A stretch of DNA of 64,000 nucleotides, from NCBI RefSeq assembly GCF_002234675.1, contig NC_019864.2, positions 12,851,582-12,915,581 of the forward strand. The letters run 5' to 3'. Below, in pieces: positions 1 through 10,625 of this stretch. Position numbers and translations under genes: made by a program. Source of the DNA: Oryzias latipes (lineage: Eukaryota > Chordata > Actinopteri > Beloniformes > Adrianichthyidae). Position 1 is the first letter of the stretch, and every line of letters starts with the position of its first letter. The notes beneath the pieces are model-generated. The model ran no database searches. It saw only the letters and a list, made by a program, of their open reading frames with translations, and was not told where the DNA came from.

Positions 1-107
1 ACTTGAGTAGTAGCATTCTAACAGAACTTTGTTCTCACATCTAGTCCATTTCCGTCTTGTTCCAGTAGCCCACTTTTCATCAGGGTGCTCTGGTTCCTCA
101 GCACCTG
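1..107 (-). pseudogene. Inverted N-terminal piece of R4-like LINE ORF
   Basis: Read on the minus strand from about 107 down to 1, an open frame gives residues such as GTRRKWTRCENKVLLECYY. This resembles the Myb-like N-terminal region of Rex6/R4 ORFs. It is cut by the window edge and abuts the oppositely oriented C-terminal part at about 108-120. It is a fragment and not functional here. The assignment rests on motif memory, not on alignment. Confidence 0.55.
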
Positions 108-108
108 A

Positions 109-1158
109 CGCAGACCTTGTTTGGCCGGGCGACGTCTGAGCCGGCATGACACGAAACGAAAGCTCCTCACCATGCATGGAGGGTTCCATCCCAAATCCAG
201 CACCCTGAGACTGTATGCTAGCCGCAAGGAAGGAGGCCGAGGACTAGTGAGCGTAGAAGCCACTATCCAGGATGAAACATCCAAGATCCATGAGTACATC
301 AAGCTCAAGGCCCCAACTGACAGTGTGCTCAGTGAATGTCTCAGGCAATGGAGAGCAGAGGATACAGTGCTGGAGGGCAGATCCTCATGGGAGGACAAAC
401 CCCTGCATGGGATGTACCACCGGACCATAACTGAAGTGGCTGATAACAAGAAATCCTACCAATGGCTAGAAAGGGCTGGCCTACAGGACAGCACCGAAGC
501 GCTCATCCTGGCAGCCCAGGAACAAGCCCTGAGCACCAGAGCAATAGAGGCTCAGATCTACCACACCAGACAAGACCCAAGGTGTAGGCTGTGCAAAGAA
601 GTGCCTGAAACAATCCAGCACATAACTGCAGGGTGTAAGATGCTGGCAGGGAAAGCATACATGGAGCGCCACAATCAAGTGGCTGGAATAATATACAGGA
701 ACATGTGTGCAGAATATGAACTGGAAACCCCAAGGTCAAAATGGGAAACACCTCCTAAGGTTGTAGAGAATGAGAGGGCAAAGATCCTGTGGGACTTCCA
801 GATACAGACTGATAGGATGGTAATGGCGAACCAACCAGACATTGTAGTGGTGGATAAAGAACAAAGGAAAGCCGTTGTGGTGGATTTAGCAGTGCCAAGC
901 GATGGGAACATCAGGAAGAAGGAACATGAGAAACTGGAGAAATACCAGGGACTCAGAGAAGAACTGGAGAAAGCCTGGAAAGTGAAGGTGACAGTGGTGC
1001 CTGTGGTAATTGGAGCACTTGGGGCAGTAACCCCCAAGCTGGAGGAGTGGCTACAACAGATACCTGGAAAGACGTCAGACCTCTCAGTCCAGAAAAGCGC
1101 AGTGCTAGGAACAGCTAAGATACTGCGTAGGACCCTCAAGCTCCCAGGCCTCTGGTAG
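109..1158 (+). pseudogene. R4-like LINE C-terminal region: CCHC knuckle and REL endonuclease
   Basis: An open frame of about 349 codons follows an in-frame stop at 106-108 and has no credible ATG start, so it is the 3' part of a larger ORF. Visible in order: a conserved stretch KLLTMHGGFHPKSSTLRLYA; a zinc knuckle with spacing C-X2-C-X8-H-X4-C (CRLC...QHITAGC); then a PD-(D/E)XK-type endonuclease core, QPDIVVVDKEQRKAVVVDLA. In R2/R4-type LINEs this endonuclease nicks the target for target-primed reverse transcription. The reverse transcriptase domain is absent. The frame ends at TAG, about 55 bp before the (TA)n tract. Confidence 0.8.
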
Positions 1159-1208
1159 AGGACCCGAGCTTGGAGGAGAAACCACCTGCGGAGGGTGAGA
1201 GGGGCGTT

Positions 1209-1213
<5 letters not shown>

Positions 1214-1292
<79 letters not shown>
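1214..1292. repeat. (TA)n microsatellite
   Basis: About 39 uninterrupted TA repeats preceded by a T8 run. It is probably the insertion target or 3' tail of the R4-like LINE next to it. Confidence 0.95.
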
Positions 1293-1294
<2 letters not shown>

Positions 1295-1890
1295 TGGGTG
1301 AGCTTGAAAAGAGTGTTTTAAAGAACTGCAGAACCATCTGTCTACTCTTTTTTTATGGAAAATCTTGAGAGGCTGGACTTGTTTATCCTTTCCATAAAGG
1401 AGTTTTTCTACAGTTTTAGTATTTAAGCCAACAGGCTTTCAAAACCTTTTTTTTGTTTTGTGGTGTCAGTTTCTGCCAATGTAGTACGACAGAGTTTTAA
1501 AGCCACCAAAAAAAAGTAAATTTACTTAAAGATTAAAGTGAATGTGAGTATACAGAGCAGCAAGTATCTTAGTAGTGGGTTTAGGGGCTGTCATCTGGAG
1601 TTAGTTTTTGAAGTTAGAAGACGTTTCACCGCTTATCCAAGAGGCTTTGTCAATTCTGAATTAGCTGGCAAAAGAGCTGGTATATATGCGCTCATGGGGG
1701 AGGAGTCAGACCTGAACATTGCGTTCTGAGCATTACAGGTTTATGATGTAAAGAGATAAACTGACTTTTGGGTACGTGAAAGAAAAGGAAAAAATAAAGT
1801 AGCGGTCCTCCACACCTGAGCTCCTTATTTTACACATGAAACTCCGCTTTAACGACACTGAACCCCGGAAAGGCGGCTACACTAACAATA
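1293..1890. other. No gene seen
   Basis: AT-rich sequence between the LINE and the first duplicon. Only short chance ORFs are present. It has no counterpart upstream of the other array units, so it is probably the unique left flank of the array. Confidence 0.6.
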
Positions 1891-2456
1891 ATCTGATTTT
1901 GAGTTGTCAAAAATTCAGAATTTCTTTGTTTTTGAAACCTATCTGGAAATAAAGCCTCCCCAAAAAGTAAGTACTCTTTGATGAAATGATAAAAATATTG
2001 AAAAATGAAAGGATGAATACTAAACATTTGATTTTTAAATAAGAAAGGCATATAAAACATTTGAAAAAAGAAAGAATAAAATTTGAACTCAAATAAAAAA
2101 AAACCATACACTTAATGCTGTAACCGAATGAAAGATATACAGCTGCAGTTTTGTCCGCTCATTTTTTGTTTTTCTGTTTCTCTCCCAGTTTCCCTTCAGT
2201 CCTCAGTTTACAGTCTCTATTCACAGTTTTCATTTTCAGAGTTGAACCTAATTTTGTGTGGGGGTGGGGCTTTCAGCCAAATGGCTACCAGGACACGATT
2301 GACATTGGGTGATGGAGGTTATGATGACATCATTTCCGCTCCAAACAGCAGTTGTTGTTGGCGCTGCCCAAGTCCTCTCTCCTCTGATGTACCAAACTTT
2401 GGGAGAGCTGTATGACGCTAAACTCCATGAAACATGATTTCTTACTGTGGGAAGAA

Positions 2457-2699
2457 GCGGCCGTGGTGCAGCGATTTTGGTCGAACCCTAATCGTAAGAC
2501 TGCAGGTTTGATTCCCGCCTTCCACGCCCATGTGTCGAAGTGTCCTTGGGCAATACACTAAACCCCACCTTGCCTCTGGTGGACGGTTGGTGTCAGTGGA
2601 GCCGCCATCAGTGTGTAAATGGATGAATGGTTCTTTGACTGTAAAGCACTTTGGGCTTTCGAGGAAGGTAGAAAGCGCTATACAAGTATTCGTCATTTA
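2457..2699 (+). repeat. tRNA-derived SINE (unit A)
   Basis: The 5' part has RNA polymerase III-like boxes: A-box-like GTGGTGCAGCGATTTTGG and B-box-like GGTTTGATTCC. The tail ends in AAGCGCTATACAAGT, a motif common at the 3' ends of fish SINEs and L2-type LINEs. Recurs at the same place in units B, C and D. Confidence 0.75.
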
Positions 2700-2706
2700 T
2701 ACGCCT

Positions 2707-2822
2707 CAAAACCAATGAATTCACAAGGAGAACATGCAAAGAAAGTGACAATTTGAACCAGAGGCCTTCTCACTGTTAAAGTGGAAGTGCTAACCACTAC
2801 ATCTCCGTGCCACCTCGCTCAG
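2707..2822 (-). repeat. Second SINE-like repeat, minus strand (unit A)
   Basis: On the minus strand an A-box-like TAGTGGTTAGCAC and a B-box-like TGGTTCAAATTG are followed by GCATGTTCTCCTTGTG, typical of another common fish tRNA-like SINE. The same copy is in B (20379-20493), C (31615-31729) and D (44106-44220). Confidence 0.6.
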
Positions 2823-3568
2823 GGTTTGTGAATTTGTCCTTCAGAACACAGATATGGAGTCTGCAGATCCAGTAATCCGTCATATATCAGTCCGGCGACC
2901 CTCTGAGAGACTCCTGCACTTGGTTTTTCCCGTCCTCTTGTTATCCAACTAAATCTTTCTCATCTCAACTGTAAAGCCAGAGTCAAATTCAAAACATGGC
3001 AGGTTTCCCAACAGCATTTTTCAAGAATGACCCTGATGTTTTTTGTGTGTTACCCCAGCACCCCTGTGACCCACAGGACAAGCAGGAAGACGGTGAGCCA
3101 AAGGAGCTGATCTAAAGCTATCAAGAGCCTCTGACCTGAATGTTCTGTAGTTACACAAATGAATTCACCGGAAACTAACGAAAAAAAGAAAAGAATACGA
3201 CTGAACATCAAACTTTACTATTGCACCTGGAATTCGGAATTCCGTACTCTGACTCCTTCTTAGTAGCTGACTCGGCACAAATCTAAAGAACACACGGCTG
3301 GACAGTTCTTGAGTGAAAGCATCTTTATGATGTCAGCAACTTCAGGGGTCGGATGCTTTGGTTTCCAGCTCTTCAAGTGCCTCCAGGCTTTTCTGAGTGA
3401 CGTCATATGTGATTTTCTAATACACACATTGAACACACAAATGAAAAAGGCTGAAGAATCATTCGACCCATCTGTTCAGTTCCTCCTAACTTGCAGCAGC
3501 GTGGCTTGACAGTCAAATCAGATGGCTTTGGCTCCATACAGAACCGCCTCATTTCTGTTATTTGGTGG
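2823..3568. other. Non-coding duplicon segment
   Basis: Shared by all four units. No gene is supported. A short minus-strand open frame (about 3260-3425) reads LRKAWRHLKSWKPKHP and ends at a stop. It is conserved in the other units only because the DNA is. Confidence 0.5.
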
Positions 3569-3574
3569 GTTACT

Positions 3575-4210
3575 TACGGTGGCCCTGAAGTGCAAAGCAT
3601 TCAACAAATCACTCGATACAAAAACATTTTTAAGAACACAACAATTAAAAAAAAAAAAAAAAATTTAAAAAGCAGCATTACATTTTAGAAAACAAAACAA
3701 AATTTCAGAAACCAAAACTTGAAAAACAAAAATGACAAAAAAAAAACATTTCAGAAAACAAAATTAATTTCCAGGAAAAAAAAGAAATATTAAAAAATGA
3801 AAACATTTCAGAAAAAAATATAATTTCCAGAAAACAAAATGAAATATTAAAAAATGAAAAACATTTCAGAAAAAAAATGAAATTTTAAAAAATGAAAAAC
3901 ATTTCAGAACACAGAATGAATTTCCAGAAAACAAAACGAAATCTTCAAAAATGAAAAACATTTCCAAACCGGAAGAGGCAGGTACTATGGGACAACGCTG
4001 ATTGGATGATGATTTTTGTCAATCATTTGAACTGAAAAGTATTTTAAATGAAGCGATGCTGGATTTTATTGTCCAAACAACAATGTACTATAATAATCCA
4101 CGTATTTCCCATTTATATATCAAATAAAAAATGCAGCAAACTGTTAATGAACTTTAAAATTATTTTTTTAACATTTCGCCTGACACACGGTCACCCGGAA
4201 GTAGTTTGTG
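3575..4210 (+). repeat. Left terminal inverted repeat
   Basis: Pairs with 9323-9972. From about 3660 to 3965 it is built of degenerate A-rich copies around AAAAACATTTCAGAAAACAA. The matching part ends near CACCCGGAAGTAGTTTGTG. Confidence 0.85.
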
Positions 4211-4845
4211 AGCACTTTTACTTTGAACGCTGTGCGCTAATGTCTACGGCTGCGAGGTTCACGCTGTCAATCATCTTTAGGTAAGAATCAAGTCTGTGAT
4301 CTTTTCTTTTGTCAGTCACATGTCTCTAGGGATGTTAATTTAAGGATGTTAAAGTGCTGCTTTGAAAAGATAATTTATTTTTATCTTGCGCATGCGCAAA
4401 AGGAACCCGATGGAGACGAACCGTCTTCACATGATAGCCGTTCCCGTTTTCGGTGACAACATGAGAGAAAAAGCTCCGAGCCAGCCTGATTCTGTGATTT
4501 ATACAGTAATTACAGTAATTATATGGCATCAGTGTTGCTAAAAATCGACTTTAAGATTGAAATCAGTAAACAAGTTCTTATGGGAAATAATATTAAAGTG
4601 TATTGTATATTTTTGAACCATACATATACATATACTGAAACTTAAAAATGAACTTTAAAAGTTTATAAAATACTTAATTGAATTAACATGTGATATTTCT
4701 GCAGGTGAAGTTTTCAAAGCGAAGTTCCAGAAAGGTTTGTGCTGCAGAAGAACAGATGGCAGCTCTACATGGGAATACAAAAAGACTAAAGTCATTCATA
4801 TCATTGTGCAGTGTACAGGCAAGTCACCATGATTTATGTGAAATT
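4211..4845. other. Transposon interior, no gene assigned
   Basis: No recognisable coding region. A splice-donor-like TTTAG/GTAAGA at about 4281 and an acceptor-like TTCTGCAG at about 4704 could bound non-coding exons of the transposon. This is weak. Confidence 0.3.
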
Positions 4846-5137
4846 ATTATTATTATTATTATTTACCAAGGCTGTGTCCCACCAAGGTGGGGTAGCCTAG
4901 ACAAGGCACACAATTTTAGCTCCCTCTGTCTCTTCCCCAAACCCTCCTCCTTCAGTGCGTGAGTGCGTGTGTGCGTATGTGCGTGCGACTGGTCTGAGAT
5001 CTGGTCTAAGCCACACCACACTGCACCAGGGTCAGCTGCACAGCCCAGTGTGGGCACCTCCACTGCAGGGCCTCAGCCAAGGCTGGTTTCCCCTTGCCGC
5101 TTCATCCCAAGACCAGACCTCTACCACACCCATCCAT

Positions 5138-6847
5138 TCATCCATACACAAACTCTCTCCACCCATCCCTGTCCTGAGCAGCCTCTCTCCCCTGCACCAC
5201 AGTCATCCCTCTTGCATTCAGCGCTCTTTTTACACCCTCTGTCCATCCCATTCGCGGTCTTCCTCTCATTCTCACTCCACTCACATCAGATTCATATACC
5301 TTTTTCACCAATCGCTCCCTTTCCATTCTTTCAACATGTCCAAACCATCCCAGTGCCTTTTGCTCTGCTCTTTCAGCCAACTCTCGCGTCACACCAGTTC
5401 TCTCTCGGATAACTTCATTTCTCATACGATCCATACGCGTCACACCACACATACTCCTCAAACATCTCATCTCAACTACATTCAGCTTCCTCTTTTCCGC
5501 CACTTTCAGACTCCATGTTTCAGCCCCATATAACGCTGCAGGCACCACCACACCCTCATACAATCTCCTTTTTGCATCCTTTCCCAGTGATCTACATTCA
5601 AACACTCTCTTCATTCCCCCCCATATCTTTCGTACTTCATTCATTCTAAACTCTACCTCTCCCCCCATTCCACCATCCACACAGACACACGACCCTAAAT
5701 ACTGAAAACACTCTACCTCTTCCAACAACTCCCCATTTAATGCCACATTCAATCTGCGTTCACCCTTTAACCTCGTACACCTCATCACCTTACTCTTTTC
5801 CACATTCACTCTCAACTTCCTTCTGTCGCACACCCTTCCAAACTCCTCAACCAGACGTCCCAAGTTCTCTTCTGAGTCAGCCACTAGTGCAGTATCATCT
5901 GCAAACAGCAGCTGATTCACACTCCATTCGCTGCCGTCAGTATTTATCATGCTCACACCCGTACCCGACACCCTTTCATTCACCTCTTTTACCACACCAT
6001 CCATATACACGTTAAACAACCACGGAGACATCACGCATCCCTGACGCAGACCAACCCTCACAGGAAACCACTCACTCATGCTATTTCCCACTCTCACACA
6101 CGCTCTACTGTGTCTATAGAAACTCTTCACACCTTCCAACAATCTACCATCAATACCATACATACTCAACACCACCCACAACGCCTCTCTATCAATCCTA
6201 TCATACGCCTTCTCTAAATCCATGAATGCCCAAAACACCTCCCTCCCCTTAGCCAAAAACTTTTCACACACCTGTCTCACAACAAACACCTGATCCACAC
6301 ACCCTCTACCTCTCCTGAAACCACACTGCTCTTCACCAATCATACACTCAGTTCCCTCCACTACCCTATTAATCAGCACTCTCCCATATACTTTGCCTAC
6401 AACACTCAACAGACTAATACCCCTAAAACTACCACATTCATACTTATCACCCTTACCCTTGTACAGGGGAACCACACACGCACTCATCCAATCAAGCGGC
6501 ACCTGCCCATTTGCAAAACACACATTCAACAATCTCACTAACCACTCAATCACGATCGCTCCACCACACTTCAGGCATTCCCCAGCACACCCATCCACAC
6601 CTGCAGCCTTTCCTACTTTCAACTTTCCCACAGCTTGCTCAACTTCCTCTCCTGTAATCAACGTTTCATTCAACTCTCCCAATACATTCAGTCTACTTTC
6701 CCTTCCATCCATCCCAATCACAGCATCCCGATCTTCCTCCACATTCAGCAGCCTCTCGAAATACTCTGCCCATCTTTTCCTTACTGCATTCCCCTCATTC
6801 AACATCCTTCCATCCTCTGTTTTCACTTTCTCCTCCCTCCCCGACAC
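5138..6847 (-). pseudogene. LINE reverse transcriptase domain
   Basis: About 570 codons. Blocks visible in order: GKAAGVDG, VVPLYKGKGDKYECGSFRGI, FMDLEKAYDRI, GLRQGCVMSPWLFN, then the catalytic FADD motif in LLFADDTALVADS, and a C-terminal CR-like region containing YGAETWSL and LGWFGHVERM. The frame begins at a GTG only because a TGA lies just upstream (AAG AGG GTG TGA), so the natural ORF was continuous with the endonuclease. The catalytic aspartates are intact, but one frameshift and one stop separate the two domains. Confidence 0.85.
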
Positions 6848-6864
6848 TCCCTTTCACACCCTCT

Positions 6865-7500
6865 TCACCTCCTTCCAAAACATTTTCTTGTTCTCTCGAA
6901 AATTGCCCACGTATACTTATGGATCTCTTTCTTTCTGAACCATGTATTCCCAATCACCATCTCTCTTTCAGTGCACATTCCTATCAGTCTCTCACCATTA
7001 TCATTCTTTCCAGGAACACCATGCCCGCCAACAACACCCTCAATTTTCTCATCACCCACTCTAGCATTCAGATCTCCCATCAGCACTACATTCACATTTG
7101 CTCCAAATCCTTGCAAGCACTCATCCAAGTCGTTCCAGAAGGTCACTCTCTCCTCTTCATTCCTCTCACTGCCAGGACCATATGCACTCACGAACACCCA
7201 CAGCTCCTTCCGAAATTTCGCTTTCACCCATATCAGTCTTGGTGAAACCTCCTTCCATTCAACCACACATCGTCTCACCTCACAGCTCACCAGCAAAGCC
7301 ACACCTTCTCTTGCTCTCCCGCTCTCTACACCAGACATTCTCCCACTCACACTTCCAAACACACACTCACCCTTCCCTTTCATCTTTGTCTCACTCAGTG
7401 CTAACACGCTCATTCCCCTCCTTTCAAACATCCTTCCAATCAGATCTCTTTTGCTTCCGTCTGTACTACACCCCCGCACATTCAACGACCCAATCTTAAG
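6865..7500 (-). pseudogene. LINE APE endonuclease domain
   Basis: The frame opens upstream of a TTG at 7485 and reads SLNVRGC, then LALSETKMKGKG (catalytic Glu region), SAYGPGS and LMGDLNARVGD, the usual APE endonuclease blocks, then NTWFRKKEIHKYTW. It ends at a stop after a one-base frameshift near 6865-6900. In the other frame the sequence continues into the reverse transcriptase after one TGA. Such an enzyme nicks DNA for target-primed reverse transcription; this copy is broken. Confidence 0.8.
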
Positions 7501-7680
7501 GGTTTGGGGAGGTAATCTCCCCTTCCCAACTCTACCCTGTCCGTAATTAGGAATGTAGTTACAGGGGAGAGGATTCCCAGTCCTCTCGCTCCGTCCCTTT
7601 TAGTCGCCTTTTACGACACGCAGGGAATACGTTGGTAGTATTCTTTACGACCCCCCCTAACCACAGGGGGTTAACCTTAA
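7500..7680 (-). other. LINE 5' leader with nested hairpin
   Basis: On the minus strand a nested stem can form: CCCT pairs with AGGG outside, and GTCG pairs with CGAC around a TAAAAGG loop. This leader type is widespread in animal RTE-like elements as far as I recall. Whether it acts as a ribozyme or a promoter is not visible. Confidence 0.4.
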
Positions 7681-8242
7681 TATCTAATTTTTTTTTTTAA
7701 ATTGCAGGTCCTTTAAAAAAAGTCTTTAACCTGCTGCATAAGCCTGATTAGTTGTAAATGATGCAGTGGGGAGTGAAAAACGAAGCACAATTCCTGGCTT
7801 TAGCGTCGGGCTGATGATCTGGAAATCACATCTATGAGGAATCGCATCAAACACGTGTACAACTCCAAACAACTTAATGTTCCTTTAAGCCAAACTCCAG
7901 TTTAAAATGTTCATATTAGGCTTGCTTCATTTAGGAGTTTTTCCATGTTTACCATTTTAGGTTTTAAAGCTTTATTAACAAAGATGATGTTTGATTTTCA
8001 AAGCTGTTGTTTAGAAATGTTTTTTTGTCAATGAAAAAACTGAATGCTGATGTGAGGATTGTAATAATGAATATGAAAATAAACAAATTTGTTTCATAGC
8101 AATGCAGTATATTTATTGAAAACTTAACATGAATACGTTATTCAGTAACAGAAACAAAGAAACAGTTGTGGATTTTCCTTTATGGGCTTCTTCATGCAGT
8201 CAATCAAATGTTCCGTTTACAATCAGCATTTACTCAGCGTAC
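7681..8242. other. Transposon interior, no gene seen
   Basis: AT-rich sequence without credible coding content. It contains the 3' flank of the minus-strand ORF pieces. Confidence 0.4.
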
Positions 8243-9080
8243 CTGTCAGTCACATTTATTAGAGGAAGAAATGCATCTGGGAAAAGTCTGTTTGTGCTTA
8301 ACAACTATATCAAAAAGAGTCATGTCAGGAAAGGTTTGTCCACATTGCTGCTCAGCATCACATCCAGAGGAAGATGCACAGGTAAGGAACGCCAGTTCCT
8401 GCTCGTACATGCTTGCAGCTTCCTCTGCACTGGACTCCAGCTCCATTGAAATCCCTGACAGAAATAAATTAATAAATTAAAAATCCCTGACAGAAAAACA
8501 TCAGCTGCCGTTCATCTTTCATTCAGGAAAAAGTTGAGTTCATCAAAATGAGGAGAAAATGGGTTAAACCAGAAATTCATTAGGGAGGGGTCAAAACACC
8601 AAACTCAGAATAAAATACATTATTTCAGTCTTATAAAAATACATTCTAAAACACTTTGGTATTCCTCCTCTGCCTGAAAGACTAAAATGTTTTTTTTTAA
8701 AGAATCTTTTTAGACTACAGACTTTGCCACCTTTAGTTACACACCTGGACGTGTCTGATGATGTGCACATCCAGTCATTTACTGTCATGTTTCTGTGCAC
8801 TGACACACTCTAAAGTCACAGATCTTAATAGTGTGAATAAGAAGCATTCATAAATGTTATTCTGAGACACAAACTGCTGCAGTTTACCTGACAGCTTTGC
8901 TGATTTATGCGGCTGGTACACCTGTCTGAGAATCCTGCCCACGTGACCCCCCCCCCTCTCCAGCTGATGAGGTAACCGGTTAATAACGTATGACTGAAGG
9001 ATCTTGGATCTGTCTGTAAACACCCACCTAGAAATCACGTTTAACGCTACATGTATTAGATCAAACAAATGTGCTTCCAT
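8243..9080 (-). CDS. Spliced ORF pieces of unknown function inside DNA transposon
   Basis: Not recognised. On the minus strand one open segment (9080 down to about 8887) reads RSKILQSYVINRLPHQLERG and ends at a donor-like CTGTCAG/GTAAAC. A second (about 8450 down to 8243) follows an acceptor-like TTTCTGTCAG and reads MELESSAEEAASMYEQELAF, later FPDMTLFDIVVKHKQTFPRC, then a TGA. Joining them keeps frame across a Gly codon. It could be the C-terminal part of the element's own transposase or an accessory protein. No catalytic motif is visible. Confidence 0.3.
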
Positions 9081-9322
9081 ACCTTATCAGTGGATGGCGG
9101 GACTGCATTTCCTGATGTGCGCCGTCTTTAACACCCGTTTCTTCGCAGCTGCTGCTTTAGACAGAATTCTCTCACGACATATCGAAACATTTGTAAACCT
9201 GGTTGGTGTTGATATTTCTGCGTGCGTTCTGTCATCACATCCGCTAAATATTCAAAGATTAACGTTTATGTTAACGTTTTACCGTCCCTTTCTCTGTTTA
9301 CCTGCAGAACGGACGTCATCCA

Positions 9323-9972
9323 CACAAACTACTTCCGGGTGACCGTTCTGCTTCAGACGAAATATTAAAAAAAATAATTTAAACCTTCATTATCTGTTTG
9401 CTGCATTTTTGATTTAATATGTAAATGGTAGATACGTGGATTATTATAGTACATTGTTGTTTGGACGATAAAATCCGTCATCGCTTCATTTTTAAATACT
9501 TTTCAGTTCAAATGATTGACAAACATCATCATCCAATCAGCGTTGTCCCATAGTACCTGCTTCTTCCGGTTTGGAAATGTTTTTTATTTTTGAAGATTTC
9601 GTTTTGTTTTCTGGAAATTCATTCTGTGTTCTGAAATGTTTTTCATTTTTTAATATTTCATTTTTTTTCTGAAATGTTTTTCATTTTTTAATATTTCATT
9701 TTTTTCTGAAATGTTTTTCATTTTTTTGTATTTCATTTTGTTTTCTGGAAATTATATTTTTTTCTGAAATGTTTTCATTTTGTAATATTTCTTTTTTTTC
9801 CTGGAAATTAATTTTGTTTTCTGAAATCTTTTTTTCTTTTTTATGTTTTGGTTTCTGAAATTTTGTTTTGTTTTCTAAAATGTAATACTGCTTTTTAAAT
9901 TGTGGCTGTGATCTTAAAAATGTTTTTGTATCGAGTGATTTGTTGAATGGTTTGCACTTCAGGGCCACCGTA
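9323..9972 (-). repeat. Right terminal inverted repeat
   Basis: Reverse complement of 3575-4210 with scattered mismatches. Subterminal T-rich repeats lie at about 9575-9900 (TTTTCATTTTTTAATATTTC type). Confidence 0.85.
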
Positions 9973-10013
9973 GTTACTCCAACAGTCAAGATACAGTGAC
10001 TTAAAGAGGCAAA

Positions 10014-10027
10014 GCGCCCCCTGCTGG
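10014..10027 (-). promoter_or_regulatory. CTCF-like motif 1 (unit A)
   Basis: The plus strand reads GCGCCCCCTGCTGG, the reverse complement of the vertebrate CTCF core CCAGCAGGGGGCGC. The same site is at 21283, 32519 and 45010 in units B, C and D. Binding is inferred, not shown. Confidence 0.5.
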
Positions 10028-10475
10028 TCACAGACCTAATCCATCAAGAATGGCAGTGAGGAAAACCTACACAACCTTTTTTTACAATTCTGTTGGGATC
10101 ACTAGGCCTTAATGGACTAAACTGAGTCCTAAGAAACGTTAGTGAGTGACAGTGACAGGATTTGGACTTCATTCATTTAAATGTTTCTTGTTTTCTCTGC
10201 ACAAATGCATAAACTAACCTCTGGTTGGAATTGGTGCTTCAAATATGAACTAAATTCAACTGAATTATGGAAGCAGAACTTGTACAAAACCTTTTCATCA
10301 TCATTTTTTTCTTTATAAAGCACTTTCCAACATCATCCATGAGCCGTGGGGAAGAAATGTGTCTCGACATCGGAAAATGGCAAAAACGTCATCAGCAATT
10401 TGTACAGATCTTCACGCTCAGCGCTGATGCCGCTTCTGGAGCTGCCCGGACGCTAGCTCACCTCTCTCCACGGGG

Positions 10476-10625
10476 TCATAAAAGTAACCCTCCCTCCTCA
10501 GTGAGGCCAAGACTGAAGGCACTGAAGTCAGCCAGCTGCTGCTGGGTTAGCGCACAAGCTGCAATCTTCTCTGCCACCTCCTTCTCCTCCTCCAACCCCC
10601 TCCTCTGCTCTGCCATTCTACACTC
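10476..10625 (-). other. Candidate terminal exon, minus strand (unit A)
   Basis: After an acceptor-like CTGATCTGATCTCAG, a 49-codon frame reads ECRMAEQRRGLEEEKEVAEK, then ACALTQQQLADFSAFSLGL, ending in TEEGGLLL and a stop. It looks like the coiled C-terminus of a real protein, but I do not recognise it and see no upstream exon. Units B (21745-21891), C (32981-33127) and D (45472-45618) keep the frame with one codon fewer. It could be a leftover gene fragment carried by the duplicon. Confidence 0.25.

Larger units (their letters stand above)
1..1213 (+). mobile_element. R4/Rex6-like LINE, 5'-inverted copy
   Basis: A non-LTR retrotransposon fragment in two parts of opposite polarity. The right part (109-1158, plus strand) encodes the C-terminal zinc knuckle and restriction-enzyme-like endonuclease. 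The left part (1-107, minus strand) encodes an N-terminal Myb-like piece of what looks like the same protein. The 5' end of the inverted piece lies at the junction, the arrangement expected from twin-priming 5' inversion. The 3' end runs directly into a (TA)n tract; R4/Dong elements are known to favour TA- or TAA-type microsatellites. The element continues beyond the left window edge. Confidence 0.75.
4846..7680 (-). mobile_element. RTE-like non-LTR retrotransposon, nested
   Basis: Minus-strand LINE with an APE-type endonuclease followed by a reverse transcriptase and a short tandem (AAT)n tail at 4846-4864. The 5' end (about 7500-7680) has a GC-rich leader that can fold. Tail type and domain order fit RTE-like elements; clade assignment is by motif impression. 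It lies inside the DNA transposon and therefore arrived later, or travelled within it. Confidence 0.8.
3575..9972. mobile_element. 6.4-kb DNA transposon with about 640-bp terminal inverted repeats
   Basis: The termini read TACGGTGGCCCTGAAGTGCA and its reverse complement. A 6-bp direct duplication GTTACT flanks the element (3569-3574 and 9973-9978). Units B, C and D have an uninterrupted site here, so this is an insertion specific to unit A. The long arms contain A-rich subterminal repeats. The interior holds a minus-strand RTE-like LINE (about 4846-7680) and spliced-looking minus-strand ORF pieces at 8243-9080. The superfamily is not assigned: 6-bp duplications fit few eukaryotic groups, IS3EU-type being one candidate from memory. 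Confidence 0.85.

Noticed and set aside
675-1337. 220-codon minus-strand frame with long Tyr-Ile runs
   Set aside because: It is the (TA)n tract translated, continuing as the antisense of the R4-like ORF.
2457-2699. tRNA gene
   Set aside because: Polymerase III boxes are present, but no cloverleaf folds and the tail is that of a SINE.
4955-7546. Several long plus-strand frames rich in Ser, His and Pro
   Set aside because: They are antisense shadows of the minus-strand RTE-like LINE.
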